From Opitutales bacterium (GTDB lineage: Bacteria; Verrucomicrobiota; Verrucomicrobiia; Opitutales; Oceanipulchritudinaceae): a stretch of 44,581 bases of DNA. This document shows positions 7,843 through 16,824 of the stretch, one piece after another. Numbering within the stretch: position 1 is the stretch's first letter; each line of letters begins with the position of its first letter. Position numbers and translations under genes: made by a program. Location of the stretch: positions 1-44,581 of the forward strand of contig SLNJ01000012.1 in NCBI GenBank assembly GCA_007133065.1, written 5' to 3'. A model generated the notes under the pieces. That model was not told where the DNA came from, did not search any database, and saw only the letters and a list, made by a program, of their open reading frames with translations.

Positions 7843-10395
7843 TCACCGCCACTCGTGCTTCGGGTAACGACCGCCGAGCTGCTTTTTCACATCCGGATAG
7901 GTATTCTTCCAGAAGGAGTCGAGGTCGTCGGTAACCTGGACCGGCCGGCGATTGGGGGCGAGAATCTCGATTCGGGCGACGGTGCGGCCGCCGGCGAGGG
8001 GGAAGCGGGTTGGAGCGTCGTAAAGCTGCTGGACGGTGGCCGAAAGGACTGCAGATCCATCTTCTTCGTAGCGGATCCGCGCGCGCCCGCCGCGGGGAAG
8101 GCCGATCTGTTCGGGCGCCCATTGATCGACAAGCGGCTGCAGCTCCGGGGGAAGCCAATCCTGGAGGAATGCGCGAACCGGGCGGTCCTTGATCTCGCGG
8201 TAGCTGAGGGCGCCGTAACAGACCTGCTCCAGGATCAGCAGGCGTTCCTCGGGACCGATCGGGTGGAACCCAAGGTCCGCACCGTGGTGTGCGAGAAAGT
8301 TGACGCGCGCGATCCATCTCTCGATGGAGGCATCCCACTGTTTCAGGTTCAGGCGGCCCTCCCGCACTTCGATTGCCAGGAGCCGGGCGGCGTCATCCAG
8401 CGGAACATCGTCGGACTCGTGCGATTCGAGAACAAGGTCCCGGAACCGTCGTTCGCGGCGTGCGACCACGCGACGCTGGGTGGCGTCGTAGACAACCGTC
8501 GTACTCTCGGCAACCGAGCCGGGGAAGAGCGGATCCAGCCATGCTTCCTCGATGGCGGTGTTCATCCCGAGCAGCACGGTCACATCGCCCCGCACATCGC
8601 GCTCCTCGATCTCGGAGGAGACCAGGAGCGAGGCGTTTTGCACGACCGATTGACGGCGGATCTCCCCTTTGCGTCCATGCACGACGGCGCAGCGAAGCGT
8701 ACCCCGGTCGAGCCGCTTCGCGAGCTGATCGGCGAAGCCGCTCAGCAGGCACTTGCGGAGCGCGTCCTCTCCGTTCCCGGTGTCATCGATCGGCAGCCCC
8801 GCTCGGCGGGCGGTGCGCAGAAACTGATCGGCGGTCTGGCCCGCCTGGCGGGCGGTCCGTGCGTGGATCCCCCACTCCCGGCAGAAGCCCGTATCAAAAC
8901 CGCGGGAAGCCGCGAGATTCCAGGCTCTAAGCAGGATGAAAAAATCGGATTGCTGCGCGGATTCATCATGGAGCAGCTCCTCGCGGCGCTCCGCTTTGCG
9001 TCGGTCGGAGAGATTGAGCAGGAAGGAGCGTCCCTGCGCGAACGCGGCGAGCAGGGCCACCGTCGGGAGACAGCGCAGCTCCGCGGCGGTGAGGAGCATC
9101 CGGCTGTAGCGGGGGTGGAGCGCAAAGGCGGCCATCCGTTCGCCGATTGGCGTCAGCGATCCCTCCGGGTGTTCGAGCGCGCCGAGGTCGACCAGCGTCG
9201 CGAGGGCATGCCGCAGGCTTGTATCGGCCGGAGCATCGATCCACGCGAAGGCGGCGAGGTCCCGGACCCCGCCGGCTTTCAGGGTGAGCGCTATTTCGGT
9301 AAGATCAAGGCGGCGGACCTCCGGGGCTTCGTGTTCGGGGCGGTGCTCATGATCCTTGCGGCTCCACAGTCTCAGGCACACCCCCGGAGCCGTTCGTCCG
9401 GCGCGACCGGCGCGCTGATCGGCGCTGCCCCGGCTTATCTTCCGGACCAGAATGGTGTTGATCCCCCGGTTCGGGTCGTGCACGGGAATCCGGGCGAGTC
9501 CGCTGTCGATCACAATGCGCACCCCGTCGATCGTGAGACTGGTCTCGGCGACATTGGTGGCGACCACGATCTTGCGGCGGTCGTACCGGTCGACCGCTGC
9601 ATCCTGCGCCTGCGGAGTCAGTTCGCCGTGCAGCGGAAGCCGCACGCAGTTGCGGAGCGCACTCTGGCTCTCCAACGCTTCGAGGGTCTTGTGGATCTCG
9701 TAGGCGCCGGGCATAAAGATGAGGACGTCGCCGTCGGGAAACTCCTGGACGAGCCGGTTGCAATGCCAGGCCGCCTGCTCCCAGACCGATCGTTCCGAGA
9801 CAACAGCGGCGTTGCCGGAATGCCGGATCTCCACGGGGAAACTGCGCCCTTCGGACCGGAGGTGAGCACACGGCGCCAGGTAATCTGTGAGCATGTCAAC
9901 CGCCAGCGTTGCCGACATGACGCCGAGAATCAGGTCGGGACGCCGCTCCCGCTGCAACATGTGCGCCCGGGCGAGCGTGACGTCGCCGTAGAGGTGTCGC
10001 TCGTGAAACTCGTCAAAGAGAATCGCCGCGATCCCCTCGAGCATCGGGTCGTCGAGCATGCGGCGCAGGAGCACGCCTTCGGTCACGTAGAGGATGCGCG
10101 TCGCCGGACTCGAAGCGCCTTCGTGGCGAACCTGGTAGCCGACCTCCTCGCCGAGCGCGCCGCTCCGCTCCCCCGACACGCGTCTGGCGAGCAGACGCGC
10201 GGCGATGCGACGCGGCTCGAGAACCACCACCGTGCCGGAGTCGCCGAGTAATCGCGCGTCGCGGAGAATCTGTGGGACCTGCGTGGACTTGCCCGAGCCG
10301 GTCGGCGCATCGATGATGAATCGGCGTGGCGAGACGGCTGCGGCGCGGATGTCCTCGCCCAGTTCATGAATCGGAAGCGATTCCCCGGATTGCAT
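7843..10395 (-). CDS. hrpB: ATP-dependent helicase HrpB
   Basis: HrpB is a DEAH-box RNA helicase of the bacterial HrpA/HrpB group. The 850-residue product has Walker A GSGKST at 33-38, DEFH at 128-131 (the group's DEAH variant), SATL at 161-164, ATNVAETSLTIDGVRIVIDSG-type motif V, and motif VI QRAGRAGR. HA2 and OB-fold regions follow, and the C-terminal HrpB domain contains RARIRYEEDG and KNTYPDVKKQLGGRYPKHEW, a very typical ending. I start at the ATG at 10395, where the helicase domain begins; upstream ATGs to 10515 would reach into the divergent neighbour's start. The biological role is not settled even in E. coli. It converges with the DUF900 hydrolase gene with about 185 bases between. 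Confidence 0.95.
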   Translation of the reverse strand: MQSGESLPIHELGEDIRAAAVSPRRFIIDAPTGSGKSTQVPQILRDARLLGDSGTVVVLEPRRIAARLLARRVSGERSGALGEEVGYQVRHEGASSPATRILYVTEGVLLRRMLDDPMLEGIAAILFDEFHERHLYGDVTLARAHMLQRERRPDLILGVMSATLAVDMLTDYLAPCAHLRSEGRSFPVEIRHSGNAAVVSERSVWEQAAWHCNRLVQEFPDGDVLIFMPGAYEIHKTLEALESQSALRNCVRLPLHGELTPQAQDAAVDRYDRRKIVVATNVAETSLTIDGVRIVIDSGLARIPVHDPNRGINTILVRKISRGSADQRAGRAGRTAPGVCLRLWSRKDHEHRPEHEAPEVRRLDLTEIALTLKAGGVRDLAAFAWIDAPADTSLRHALATLVDLGALEHPEGSLTPIGERMAAFALHPRYSRMLLTAAELRCLPTVALLAAFAQGRSFLLNLSDRRKAERREELLHDESAQQSDFFILLRAWNLAASRGFDTGFCREWGIHARTARQAGQTADQFLRTARRAGLPIDDTGNGEDALRKCLLSGFADQLAKRLDRGTLRCAVVHGRKGEIRRQSVVQNASLLVSSEIEERDVRGDVTVLLGMNTAIEEAWLDPLFPGSVAESTTVVYDATQRRVVARRERRFRDLVLESHESDDVPLDDAARLLAIEVREGRLNLKQWDASIERWIARVNFLAHHGADLGFHPIGPEERLLILEQVCYGALSYREIKDRPVRAFLQDWLPPELQPLVDQWAPEQIGLPRGGRARIRYEEDGSAVLSATVQQLYDAPTRFPLAGGRTVARIEILAPNRRPVQVTDDLDSFWKNTYPDVKKQLGGRYPKHEWR

Positions 10396-10449
10396 GCAGC
10401 GAGGGAAGCGAACGATCTGCGAAATTGCAAACGGCCCCGATAAAAGATT

Positions 10450-10478
10450 TTGACGGGGCTGGAAAAGGCGGCTAGCGA
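10450..10478 (+). promoter_or_regulatory. possible promoter of the outer-membrane protein gene at 10496
   Basis: TTGACG (10450-10455) is followed at 17 bases by TAGCGA (10473-10478), a weak -10. The -35 overlaps an inverted repeat, GCCCCG (10434-10439) and CGGGGC (10454-10459), that could be an operator. It lies in the hrpB/outer-membrane gene divergent region. Call rests on box resemblance only. Confidence 0.28.
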
Positions 10479-10495
10479 TTCCCTCTGTTATCCTC

Positions 10496-11740
10496 ATGCT
10501 ACCTATGCTACCCAAGCCGCGGCTCCCGCGCGCTCACACTCCAGCCGAAAGATTCTGGCGCGGTGTGCCAATGGCGGCGGCAGTGCTCTTCGTCTGGTCG
10601 TGCGCGACGGGATTCCTTATTGCGGACGAGCGTGACATGGAAGCCGAGGACCCGGAGGCCTGGGCAACACTGCTCGAGGAGGAAGCCGCGCTTATGGCGG
10701 AACTCGAAGAACTGATGTCCCCGTGGTTTTCCGAGATCGTGATCCACACCGGCGTCGGGTTCCAGGAGAACATCCTGCGCGGCTCCGGAATCGAACGGGA
10801 TGGCTGGGCACACCTCATGGGTGGCGAAGGGTTTTGGAGCTACAAGTCGGCGCAGCAGCGGCAGTGGATCTTGTTCGCATCCGCCGAAGCGGTACGGTTC
10901 CCGGAAGTCGACGACGCCCAAGACGAGATCCTGGCGTTCGCGATGACACGCTGGGAACAACCGCTCTTCGGGGATCTTCGGGGATCGCTCGGAGCGACGT
11001 TCTCCTATTCCCAGCAACCGTTCGACCTGGCGTCGGACGAATTGGAGGTTGTCCCGGAGACCGTTCGCGTCCGGACCCTCCGGTCAGAAGCGGGACTGAG
11101 CCATCCGTTGGGCGACCTCTTGGAGCTCGCGTGGCGAGGCGGGGCGGTCCGGACCTTTCACCAGTTCTCCGTCGACGACTACACCGAGGCTTACTCGCGT
11201 ATCGGCGTGGAAGCGAATCCGAGCGGGTCCACATGGTCGCTCGCACTCGGCATTGAAGGCGGGATGCGTTGGTTCGACAGCCGATCGAGCCGCGACACCG
11301 ACGGACGGTTGACCCCCGGTCGAACCTTGCGATACGAGCGGGCACACCTCTACCTGGAGGGCCGATGGCGGCCGGATGCGGACCGGCGGTGGACAAGCCG
11401 GCTTCGCACCACGACCGGAATCCGGCACGACAACGGCGACGGGTATTTCGACTACCGGCGCCGTCAGGTTTCGTTCTCCCAGGAGTTCCGTGCGGAGCAC
11501 GGGACCCTTCGGGCCTCCATCGGACTGTCCGACTTCAAATACGACCACCAGACGGTTGCCCCCGCGGATGATCGGGCGCACCAGTGGCGCGATTGGGACG
11601 CCCGACTCGAGTGGGACTGGCGGGTGCACCCACGCGGGACGCTCCGCTGGACGGGGAGCTGGGAACGGCTCACCTCCCGCCGCGAGCACGAAGCTTTCCG
11701 CAGCCGGTTCGCCGGACTGACTTTCCGATGGGAGATATAG
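10496..11740 (+). CDS. outer-membrane beta-barrel protein of unknown function
   Basis: I recognise no named family. The 414-residue product has a hydrophobic N-terminal segment (VPMAAAVLFVWSCATGFLIA, about 24-43) that can act as an export signal. An acidic helix follows (DMEAEDPEAWATLLEEEAAL). The rest is a series of alternating polar/aromatic strands separated by charged turns, ending in FAGLTFRWEI, which has the pattern of a barrel's last strand. Tryptophan and arginine are frequent (for example RHQWRDWDARLEWDWRVH-like strands near the end). Two in-frame ATGs (10496 and 10505) are possible starts. It probably forms a transmembrane barrel of 12 or more strands; whether it is a porin or an assembly partner cannot be said. 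The acidic helix before the barrel is unusual. Confidence 0.72.
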   Translation: MLPMLPKPRLPRAHTPAERFWRGVPMAAAVLFVWSCATGFLIADERDMEAEDPEAWATLLEEEAALMAELEELMSPWFSEIVIHTGVGFQENILRGSGIERDGWAHLMGGEGFWSYKSAQQRQWILFASAEAVRFPEVDDAQDEILAFAMTRWEQPLFGDLRGSLGATFSYSQQPFDLASDELEVVPETVRVRTLRSEAGLSHPLGDLLELAWRGGAVRTFHQFSVDDYTEAYSRIGVEANPSGSTWSLALGIEGGMRWFDSRSSRDTDGRLTPGRTLRYERAHLYLEGRWRPDADRRWTSRLRTTTGIRHDNGDGYFDYRRRQVSFSQEFRAEHGTLRASIGLSDFKYDHQTVAPADDRAHQWRDWDARLEWDWRVHPRGTLRWTGSWERLTSRREHEAFRSRFAGLTFRWEI

Positions 11741-11908
11741 TGGCCGGCGCGGCAACGGCGCGGTCGTCGACGCGATTGCGAGCCCGAGTAGTCTAACCTC
11801 CCACAACAACCGGATCGTGGGGGACCGGGAGCCGGGGAGCAGGAGATCGGCCGCGTGGGTGAAATCCGGTTGCCATCGCCGGCTGGATCGCTGAGATGCC
11901 TTGCCGTT

Positions 11909-12170
11909 ATGAAGAAGATCAAAGTGGGAAGTGGGAACAATCGGGTACGGCGGGGCGTTCAACATGGGCAAGGCGCATTTGCAACAGCTGCTGGCGCACA
12001 AAGGGTTCGTCGCCGACGCGATCTGCGACCTCGACCCCTCCCGGCTGAAGGTGGCTCGCGATCGGGAACTCATCATCACACCGGAGTGGTCCCGGCGCGT
12101 GATCCAGGTGCTCGATTTCGCACAGCGCAGCGCGCTGCGCGGCAAGGCGGTCAAGGCAAAGTACGCCTGA
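11909..12170 (+). pseudogene. wrecked Gfo/Idh/MocA-family oxidoreductase (frameshift plus internal deletion)
   Basis: The ATG at 11909 opens MKKIKVG in one frame. A 7-base tandem duplication (AGTGGGA at 11923-11929 and again at 11930-11936) then shifts the frame. Removing one copy restores MKKIKVGTIGYGGAFNMGKA, the start of an NAD(P)-binding Gfo/Idh/MocA protein. The restored frame continues through HLQQLLAHKGFVADAICDLD but then jumps straight into SRRVIQVLDFAQRSALRGK, which is how such proteins end. About 250 codons from the middle are missing. So two lesions are visible: the duplication and an in-frame central deletion. The piece lies between an outer-membrane protein gene and cysI and is clearly not functional. 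It is not a copy of either intact oxidoreductase in this window, whose ends differ. Confidence 0.72.
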
Positions 12171-12185
12171 TCCGATCCGGACAGG

Positions 12186-13892
12186 TCAGTTGTGAAACTC
12201 GCTCCCGCGCGGAGTCGCCTTGACGTACCCGGCGCGGATTGTGAAATCCCCGAAGCGTTCGCCCTCCTGGCGTTCGGTGGCGTACCGGCGGATAATGGGG
12301 GCGAGCTCGTTGACAATCTCCTCAGCCTTGAGGGACTCCTTGTACAGTTTGTTCAGGCGGGTCCCGTCGAACGCGGCGCCGAGGTACACATTGTACTTCC
12401 CGGGCGCCCGGCCGACCAGGCCGATCTCCCCCAGGTACGGACGCGCACACCCGTTCGGGCAGCCCGTATTGCGGATGAGGATGGCATCGTGACGGAGCCC
12501 CGCTTCCTCGATCACGGTCTCCAGCTCGTCGACAAGCGAGGGAAGGTGCCGCTCGCTCTCGGCGAGCGCGAGCCCGCACGTGGGAAGGGCGACACACGCC
12601 ATCGCGTTGAGTCGCAACCCGGAGACTTCCGTGCTCTTGTCCAGCTTGTGCTGGTGCAGGATGGACTCGATCTCCGAACGCTTATCCTCTGAGACGTTGG
12701 CGATGACAAGATTCTGGTTCGGGGTCAGTCGGAAATCGCCATCGTGCACCCGGGCCACTTCCCGCAGACCGGTTTGCATGGGGTACGCCTCCGTGTCATA
12801 GATGCGGCCGTTCTGGATGAACAGGTTCAGGTTCCACTTCCCGTTGACCCCTTGGGTCCACCCGTACCGGTCGCCGGAGTCGTCGAAGTGGTATGGCCGG
12901 GGTTTCTCAAGGGCGTATCCGAGGCGTTGCTCGACCTCGGCGCGGAACCAGTCCAACCCGCGATCGTCGATCGTATACTTGAGCCGGGCGTGCTTGCGGT
13001 CGTTGCGATCGCCAAAGTCGCGCTGCACGAGCACCACTTTCTCAGCCACATCGACCACACGATCCGGCCGGCAGAACCCCATGACATCGGCCAGCCTCGG
13101 ATACGTGGCGGTCTGGCCGTGCGTCATTCCCATGCCGCCGCCGACCGTTATGTTGTAGCCGATGATTTGACCCTCCTCCACAATCGCGATAAACCCGAGA
13201 TCGTTGGCGAAGATGTCGACGTCGTTGCTCGGCGGAATCGCCATCGCCGTCTTGAACTTGCGCGGCAGGTAGTGCTTCCCGTAAATCGGTTCATCCTCCT
13301 CCTCGGGACCGGCCACCTTCTTCTCATCGAGCCAGATCTCGTGATAAGCGCCGGTGCGCGGGGAGAGATGCGCGCTGATAGCACGGGCCGTCTCAAGCAT
13401 CTCCGCGTGCGCCTCCGAAAGGTGGGGGTTCGGGTTGCACATGACGTTGCGATTCACGTCTCCGCAGGCTGCCAGCGTGTCGAGCAGAACGTCGTTCACC
13501 TCTCGAATCGTGCGCTTCAGGTTGCTCTTGAGCACCCCGTGCAACTGGAACGCCTGACGGGTCGTCAATCGGATGCTCCCGTTCGCGTAGTCGCGCGCCA
13601 GCTCATCGATCTTCAGCCATTGCTCAGGTGTGCAGACCCCGCCGGGAACCCGGATGCGAATCATAAAGCTGAAGGCCTTCTCCAGCTTGTGCTTGCGCCG
13701 ATCACGCCGCAGGTCCCGGTCGTCCTGCTGATAGGTCCCGTGGAATTTCAGGAGCTGCGTATCGTCATCGGAAATGGAGCCGGTGGAAACATCAGTCAGC
13801 CCCTCGAGGATCGTGCCGCGAAGGAAGCGACTCGACTCCTTGATCTGCTCGTTCTTCGAGGGTTTCGCTGTAGCTTTGTTGTCAGAAGCCAT
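12186..13892 (-). CDS. cysI: assimilatory sulfite reductase hemoprotein (CysI type)
   Basis: The hemoprotein subunit reduces sulfite to sulfide with six electrons during cysteine synthesis, using siroheme bridged to a 4Fe-4S cluster. The 568-residue product keeps all four cluster cysteines: C433 and C439 in [12 protein letters not shown] and C478 and C482 in [11 protein letters not shown], nearly the same numbers as in E. coli CysI. The siroheme-binding region [13 protein letters not shown] (108-120) and the repeat-type half-domain [20 protein letters not shown] are also present. Length matches the family (about 570). No flavoprotein partner gene (cysJ) is adjacent, so the electron donor must be encoded elsewhere or be ferredoxin. 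The start at 13892 gives the normal N-terminus. This enzyme makes sulfide, while the cluster at 40-44 kb appears to consume it. Confidence 0.95.
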   Translation of the reverse strand: MASDNKATAKPSKNEQIKESSRFLRGTILEGLTDVSTGSISDDDTQLLKFHGTYQQDDRDLRRDRRKHKLEKAFSFMIRIRVPGGVCTPEQWLKIDELARDYANGSIRLTTRQAFQLHGVLKSNLKRTIREVNDVLLDTLAACGDVNRNVMCNPNPHLSEAHAEMLETARAISAHLSPRTGAYHEIWLDEKKVAGPEEEDEPIYGKHYLPRKFKTAMAIPPSNDVDIFANDLGFIAIVEEGQIIGYNITVGGGMGMTHGQTATYPRLADVMGFCRPDRVVDVAEKVVLVQRDFGDRNDRKHARLKYTIDDRGLDWFRAEVEQRLGYALEKPRPYHFDDSGDRYGWTQGVNGKWNLNLFIQNGRIYDTEAYPMQTGLREVARVHDGDFRLTPNQNLVIANVSEDKRSEIESILHQHKLDKSTEVSGLRLNAMACVALPTCGLALAESERHLPSLVDELETVIEEAGLRHDAILIRNTGCPNGCARPYLGEIGLVGRAPGKYNVYLGAAFDGTRLNKLYKESLKAEEIVNELAPIIRRYATERQEGERFGDFTIRAGYVKATPRGSEFHN

Positions 13893-14112
13893 GGTTTTCG
13901 ATTCTCAAGTCATTGCAATGTGCGCCGAAGGTGCCTCCGGTGCCAGCCCGTGCAGCCACTGCCGACAAAGGGCCGGTCTGCCTCCAACAAAACACATCCC
14001 CGGCGGTCCGCAAGGATTTTATGGTAAATTGGGTTAAATACTGAAGATAACGACCCCATCGTGCCGCCGGGGCTCCACCTGCGCAAGGTCTTTCCAGCAC
14101 AGGATTTTTCGA

Positions 14113-14388
14113 ATGGACAACCGACCCAACAATTCCATGCTCACGGATATGACACAACAGGAACCGAGACTTTTTGGTCGGCGCACGATCGGCATTGTTC
14201 TGGCCCTCACGCTTGTGGTGTTTCTGTTGTTCACGTCGATCCTCGGGTCGAACGTGCCGTCGGATCACGCGCCGACGATCTGGATCGTATCGGCGTTCAC
14301 CTCGGTCTGCCTGAGCGGTGTGTTTTTCCTCGCTGCCTTCATGTTCAGCGCCGTGTTGAACGACCAGCGCAATCGTCGGCAGGATTAA
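14113..14388 (+). CDS. small two-span membrane protein
   Basis: The 91-residue product has two hydrophobic segments, about residues 25-46 (TIGIVLALTLVVFLLFTSIL) and 58-81 (TIWIVSAFTSVCLSGVFFLA). A short polar N-terminus and a basic/acidic tail (NDQRNRRQD) flank them. I recognise no family. It lies between cysI (divergent) and the M42 peptidase (convergent, 7 bases between stops). The ATG at 14113 opens the frame; the ATG at 14140 (Met10) is an alternative. Codon pattern and clean hydrophobicity suggest it is real, but no function can be offered. Confidence 0.62.
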   Translation: MDNRPNNSMLTDMTQQEPRLFGRRTIGIVLALTLVVFLLFTSILGSNVPSDHAPTIWIVSAFTSVCLSGVFFLAAFMFSAVLNDQRNRRQD

Positions 14389-14395
14389 CGCCACG

Positions 14396-15505
14396 TCACG
14401 CCACGGTCGGGATCCAGGCCGCCAGCAGATCGACGGTCGCTTGCAGGTCGCCTTTGTGGATCGATTCGGTGACGGTGTGGATGTAGCGGGTGCCGCACAC
14501 AACCGCAGCGGTGCGAGCCCCCGGACCCGAGCGCTGGATCGCGGCACCATCCTGACCCCCGCGCGGGAGGATGCAACGCTGGTGCGGGATCCGGTTCTTG
14601 TCGGCAACCGAGCAGAGCTCGTCGACAAGCCGGTGATCGGCGATCATCGAGGAGTCCTGGAGCATAATCGCTACGCCATCGCCATGCCGGGTGACGCGCT
14701 GATTCTCCGGAACACCCGGCGTATCGCATGCGAGCGTGGTGTCCAGACCGATCCCGATATCGGCGCCGACCGCGTTCGCCGCAGTGGTCGCGCCTCGAAG
14801 CCCCACCTCCTCCTGAACCGTGAACACGACAATAATCTCCGCCGCATGCTGCATCCCCTTGGTCCGCGCGCCGGCAATCTTCCGGACGGCCTCGATCGCC
14901 ACATAACAGGCAACGCGGTTGTCCAGCGCCTTGGAGACAACCTTTTCAGGCTGCTCGAAAAATGGCTCGTTCATGACGACGGTATCGCCGATGCGTATCT
15001 TCTTCTGGACCGCGTCCGGATTCATGCCGAGATCGACAAAGAACTCCTCGACTTCCGGCACTTTCTTGCGGTCTTCGGCCGAGGCGATATGGATCGGCTT
15101 GCCGCCCGGGTTCATCACTCCCTGGTAATCGCCGTCGGCGGTGCAGACGAGGACGCGGCGCGAGAACAGGTTGCGCGTGTCAAATCCACCGGCCGGGTTG
15201 ACCCAGAGAAATCCCTTCTCATCGATGTGCCGAACGTAAAACCCGATTTCGTCCATGTGCGCGGCGATCAGCACCCGCGTCGGCGCTGTGCGACCGGCGG
15301 ACGCAACGGTCGGCTTCCGGGTGCAGATGAGCGATCCCATCGAGTCGGTGTAAACCGAATCAAAGAGCGCGCCCACCTCCCGACGGATCAGCTCGCGCAC
15401 GCGCTCCTCGCGACCGGGAATCCCGGGGGTTTCACAGAGCCCGCGCAAGAGGGGGATGTTGAGCCCGGAGCGGGCTTGCTTTTTCCTGGGGGTCTTGGTT
15501 GGCAT
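14396..15505 (-). CDS. M42-family metalloaminopeptidase
   Basis: M42 peptidases are cytoplasmic dinuclear-metal aminopeptidases that form large tetrahedral complexes (TET) and trim peptides. The 369-residue product keeps the metal and catalytic set: AHMDEIG (His83), the bridging Asp in KALDNRVA (Asp195), the catalytic pair EE (232-233) in VQEEVGLRGA, Asp255 in GLDTT, and His343 in CGTRYIHTVTESIHKGD. Length fits FrvX/PepA-type members. I start at the ATG at 15505; the frame is open far upstream but that sequence is the reverse of the xylanase gene. It is divergent from the xylanase with 195 bases between starts. Substrate preference (glutamyl, leucyl or lysyl) is not visible. Confidence 0.93.
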   Translation of the reverse strand: MPTKTPRKKQARSGLNIPLLRGLCETPGIPGREERVRELIRREVGALFDSVYTDSMGSLICTRKPTVASAGRTAPTRVLIAAHMDEIGFYVRHIDEKGFLWVNPAGGFDTRNLFSRRVLVCTADGDYQGVMNPGGKPIHIASAEDRKKVPEVEEFFVDLGMNPDAVQKKIRIGDTVVMNEPFFEQPEKVVSKALDNRVACYVAIEAVRKIAGARTKGMQHAAEIIVVFTVQEEVGLRGATTAANAVGADIGIGLDTTLACDTPGVPENQRVTRHGDGVAIMLQDSSMIADHRLVDELCSVADKNRIPHQRCILPRGGQDGAAIQRSGPGARTAAVVCGTRYIHTVTESIHKGDLQATVDLLAAWIPTVA

Positions 15506-15700
15506 GGTCGTCGCAGGATTGCGGCCGGAACGGCCGGGTGTGATTTCGTTGGAGCGAGCCTGACGATGTGCAATCCACACGGATCCGACAATACAATTCC
15601 GGTACCCCGGATTGCGCGGAATCGCTTGCCATCCCCTCGACCGGTGCGTGCAATCCTTTGCGTTCGATCGCACAGCAACATCGTCTCGAAACCTTGGGCC

Positions 15701-16771
15701 ATGCACCCGTTCCTGACTTCTAACTCGATCCTTATGGCGGTCCTGCTGCTCTGCGGCGCCGCGCTGGCCGCGCCCTCCGCATCCGCCGGGGACGGGGGAG
15801 CCCCCCTGCGGAGACTGGCGGAGCGCCTCGACCTGCACTTTGGCGCGGCAATTACCCCGCGCCACCTCGACGCCGACGTTCGCTACGGCGCGATCCTCGC
15901 CCGGGAGTTCAACTCGCTGACTCCTGAAAACGCGATGAAGTTCGGCCCGCTTGCGCCTGAAGAGGGACGCTACGACTTCCGCGAAGCCGACCGCATCATG
16001 AAGTTCGCCCGGACACACGGCATGACGGTGCGGGGGCACACGCTCGTGTGGCACAATCAGACGCCGGCGTGGGTCGACGAGGCATCGCTGACGCCGGAGG
16101 AGCTCAAACGGGTTCTGCGCCGCCATATCCAGACCGTGGCCGGGCGATACCGCGGCGAAATCCGTGCCTGGGACGTGGTAAATGAGGCCTTCAACGACGA
16201 CGGTTCGCTCCGCGACACGATCTGGCTCCGGGCCCTCGGCCCCGATTACATCGCGATGGCGTTTCGGTGGGCGCACCAGGCCGCTCCCGACGCCCGACTC
16301 TACTACAACGATTACAGCGCCGAAGCCGTCAACCCGAAGTCGGACGCCATCTATGCCATGGTTAGAAGTCTCCTTGCGGAGGGCGTTCCGATCCATGGCG
16401 TCGGCCTGCAGATGCACCTGGTTCTCGGAAGCTCGCCCTCCCCGAAATCGATTGCAGATAACATGAGCCGATTCGCCGAACTCGGGATCGACATAGCGGT
16501 AACGGAGATGGATGTCCGCATCCCCAAGCCGGTGACTTCTGAAAAACTGCAGGAGCAGGCGCGCACCTATGCCGCGATCCTCGACACCGTCCTTGAGGAA
16601 CCGGCCTGTAACGAGCTTACACTGTGGGGTTTCACCGATCGTCACTCCTGGATCCCCGGCTGGTTCCCGGAAACCGATGAAGCGCTGATCTTCGACCGCG
16701 GCCTCGAACCAAAGCCCGCCTACTACGCCCTCCGGGATCGGCTGCAACCCGACGATGCGGAGTCACCGTAA
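15701..16771 (+). CDS. secreted endo-1,4-beta-xylanase, glycoside hydrolase family 10
   Basis: GH10 xylanases cut the beta-1,4-xylan backbone with retention of configuration. The 356-residue product has a signal peptide (LLLCGAALAAPSASA, cleavage near residue 29) and a single GH10 TIM barrel with no carbohydrate-binding module. The acid/base is Glu162 in WDVVNEAF and the nucleophile Glu269 in VTEMDVR. Other family marks are NSLTPENAMKFG, RGHTLVWHNQTPAW (with the substrate-binding His and Trp) and WGFTDRHSWIPG. The ATG at 15701 was chosen because it gives a complete signal peptide; the frame is open upstream across the divergent region. The enzyme is probably periplasmic or secreted and implies use of plant or algal xylan. 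No xylose gene cluster is attached. Confidence 0.95.
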   Translation: MHPFLTSNSILMAVLLLCGAALAAPSASAGDGGAPLRRLAERLDLHFGAAITPRHLDADVRYGAILAREFNSLTPENAMKFGPLAPEEGRYDFREADRIMKFARTHGMTVRGHTLVWHNQTPAWVDEASLTPEELKRVLRRHIQTVAGRYRGEIRAWDVVNEAFNDDGSLRDTIWLRALGPDYIAMAFRWAHQAAPDARLYYNDYSAEAVNPKSDAIYAMVRSLLAEGVPIHGVGLQMHLVLGSSPSPKSIADNMSRFAELGIDIAVTEMDVRIPKPVTSEKLQEQARTYAAILDTVLEEPACNELTLWGFTDRHSWIPGWFPETDEALIFDRGLEPKPAYYALRDRLQPDDAESP

Positions 16772-16824
16772 CAGGAGGCTGCCTTCCGCCCTCCGGCTTC
16801 CCGAGCCCCTTCGCACCAAAGGCG

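Noticed and set aside
7759..10251. 830-residue plus-strand open frame opposite hrpB
   Set aside because: It is the antisense shadow of hrpB in a GC-rich genome. Its translation is low in hydrophobic-core pattern and matches no family, while the minus strand has every helicase motif.
11084..12316. 410-residue minus-strand frame overlapping the barrel gene, pseudogene and cysI end
   Set aside because: It crosses three unrelated units and has Pro/Ser/Arg-rich shadow composition.
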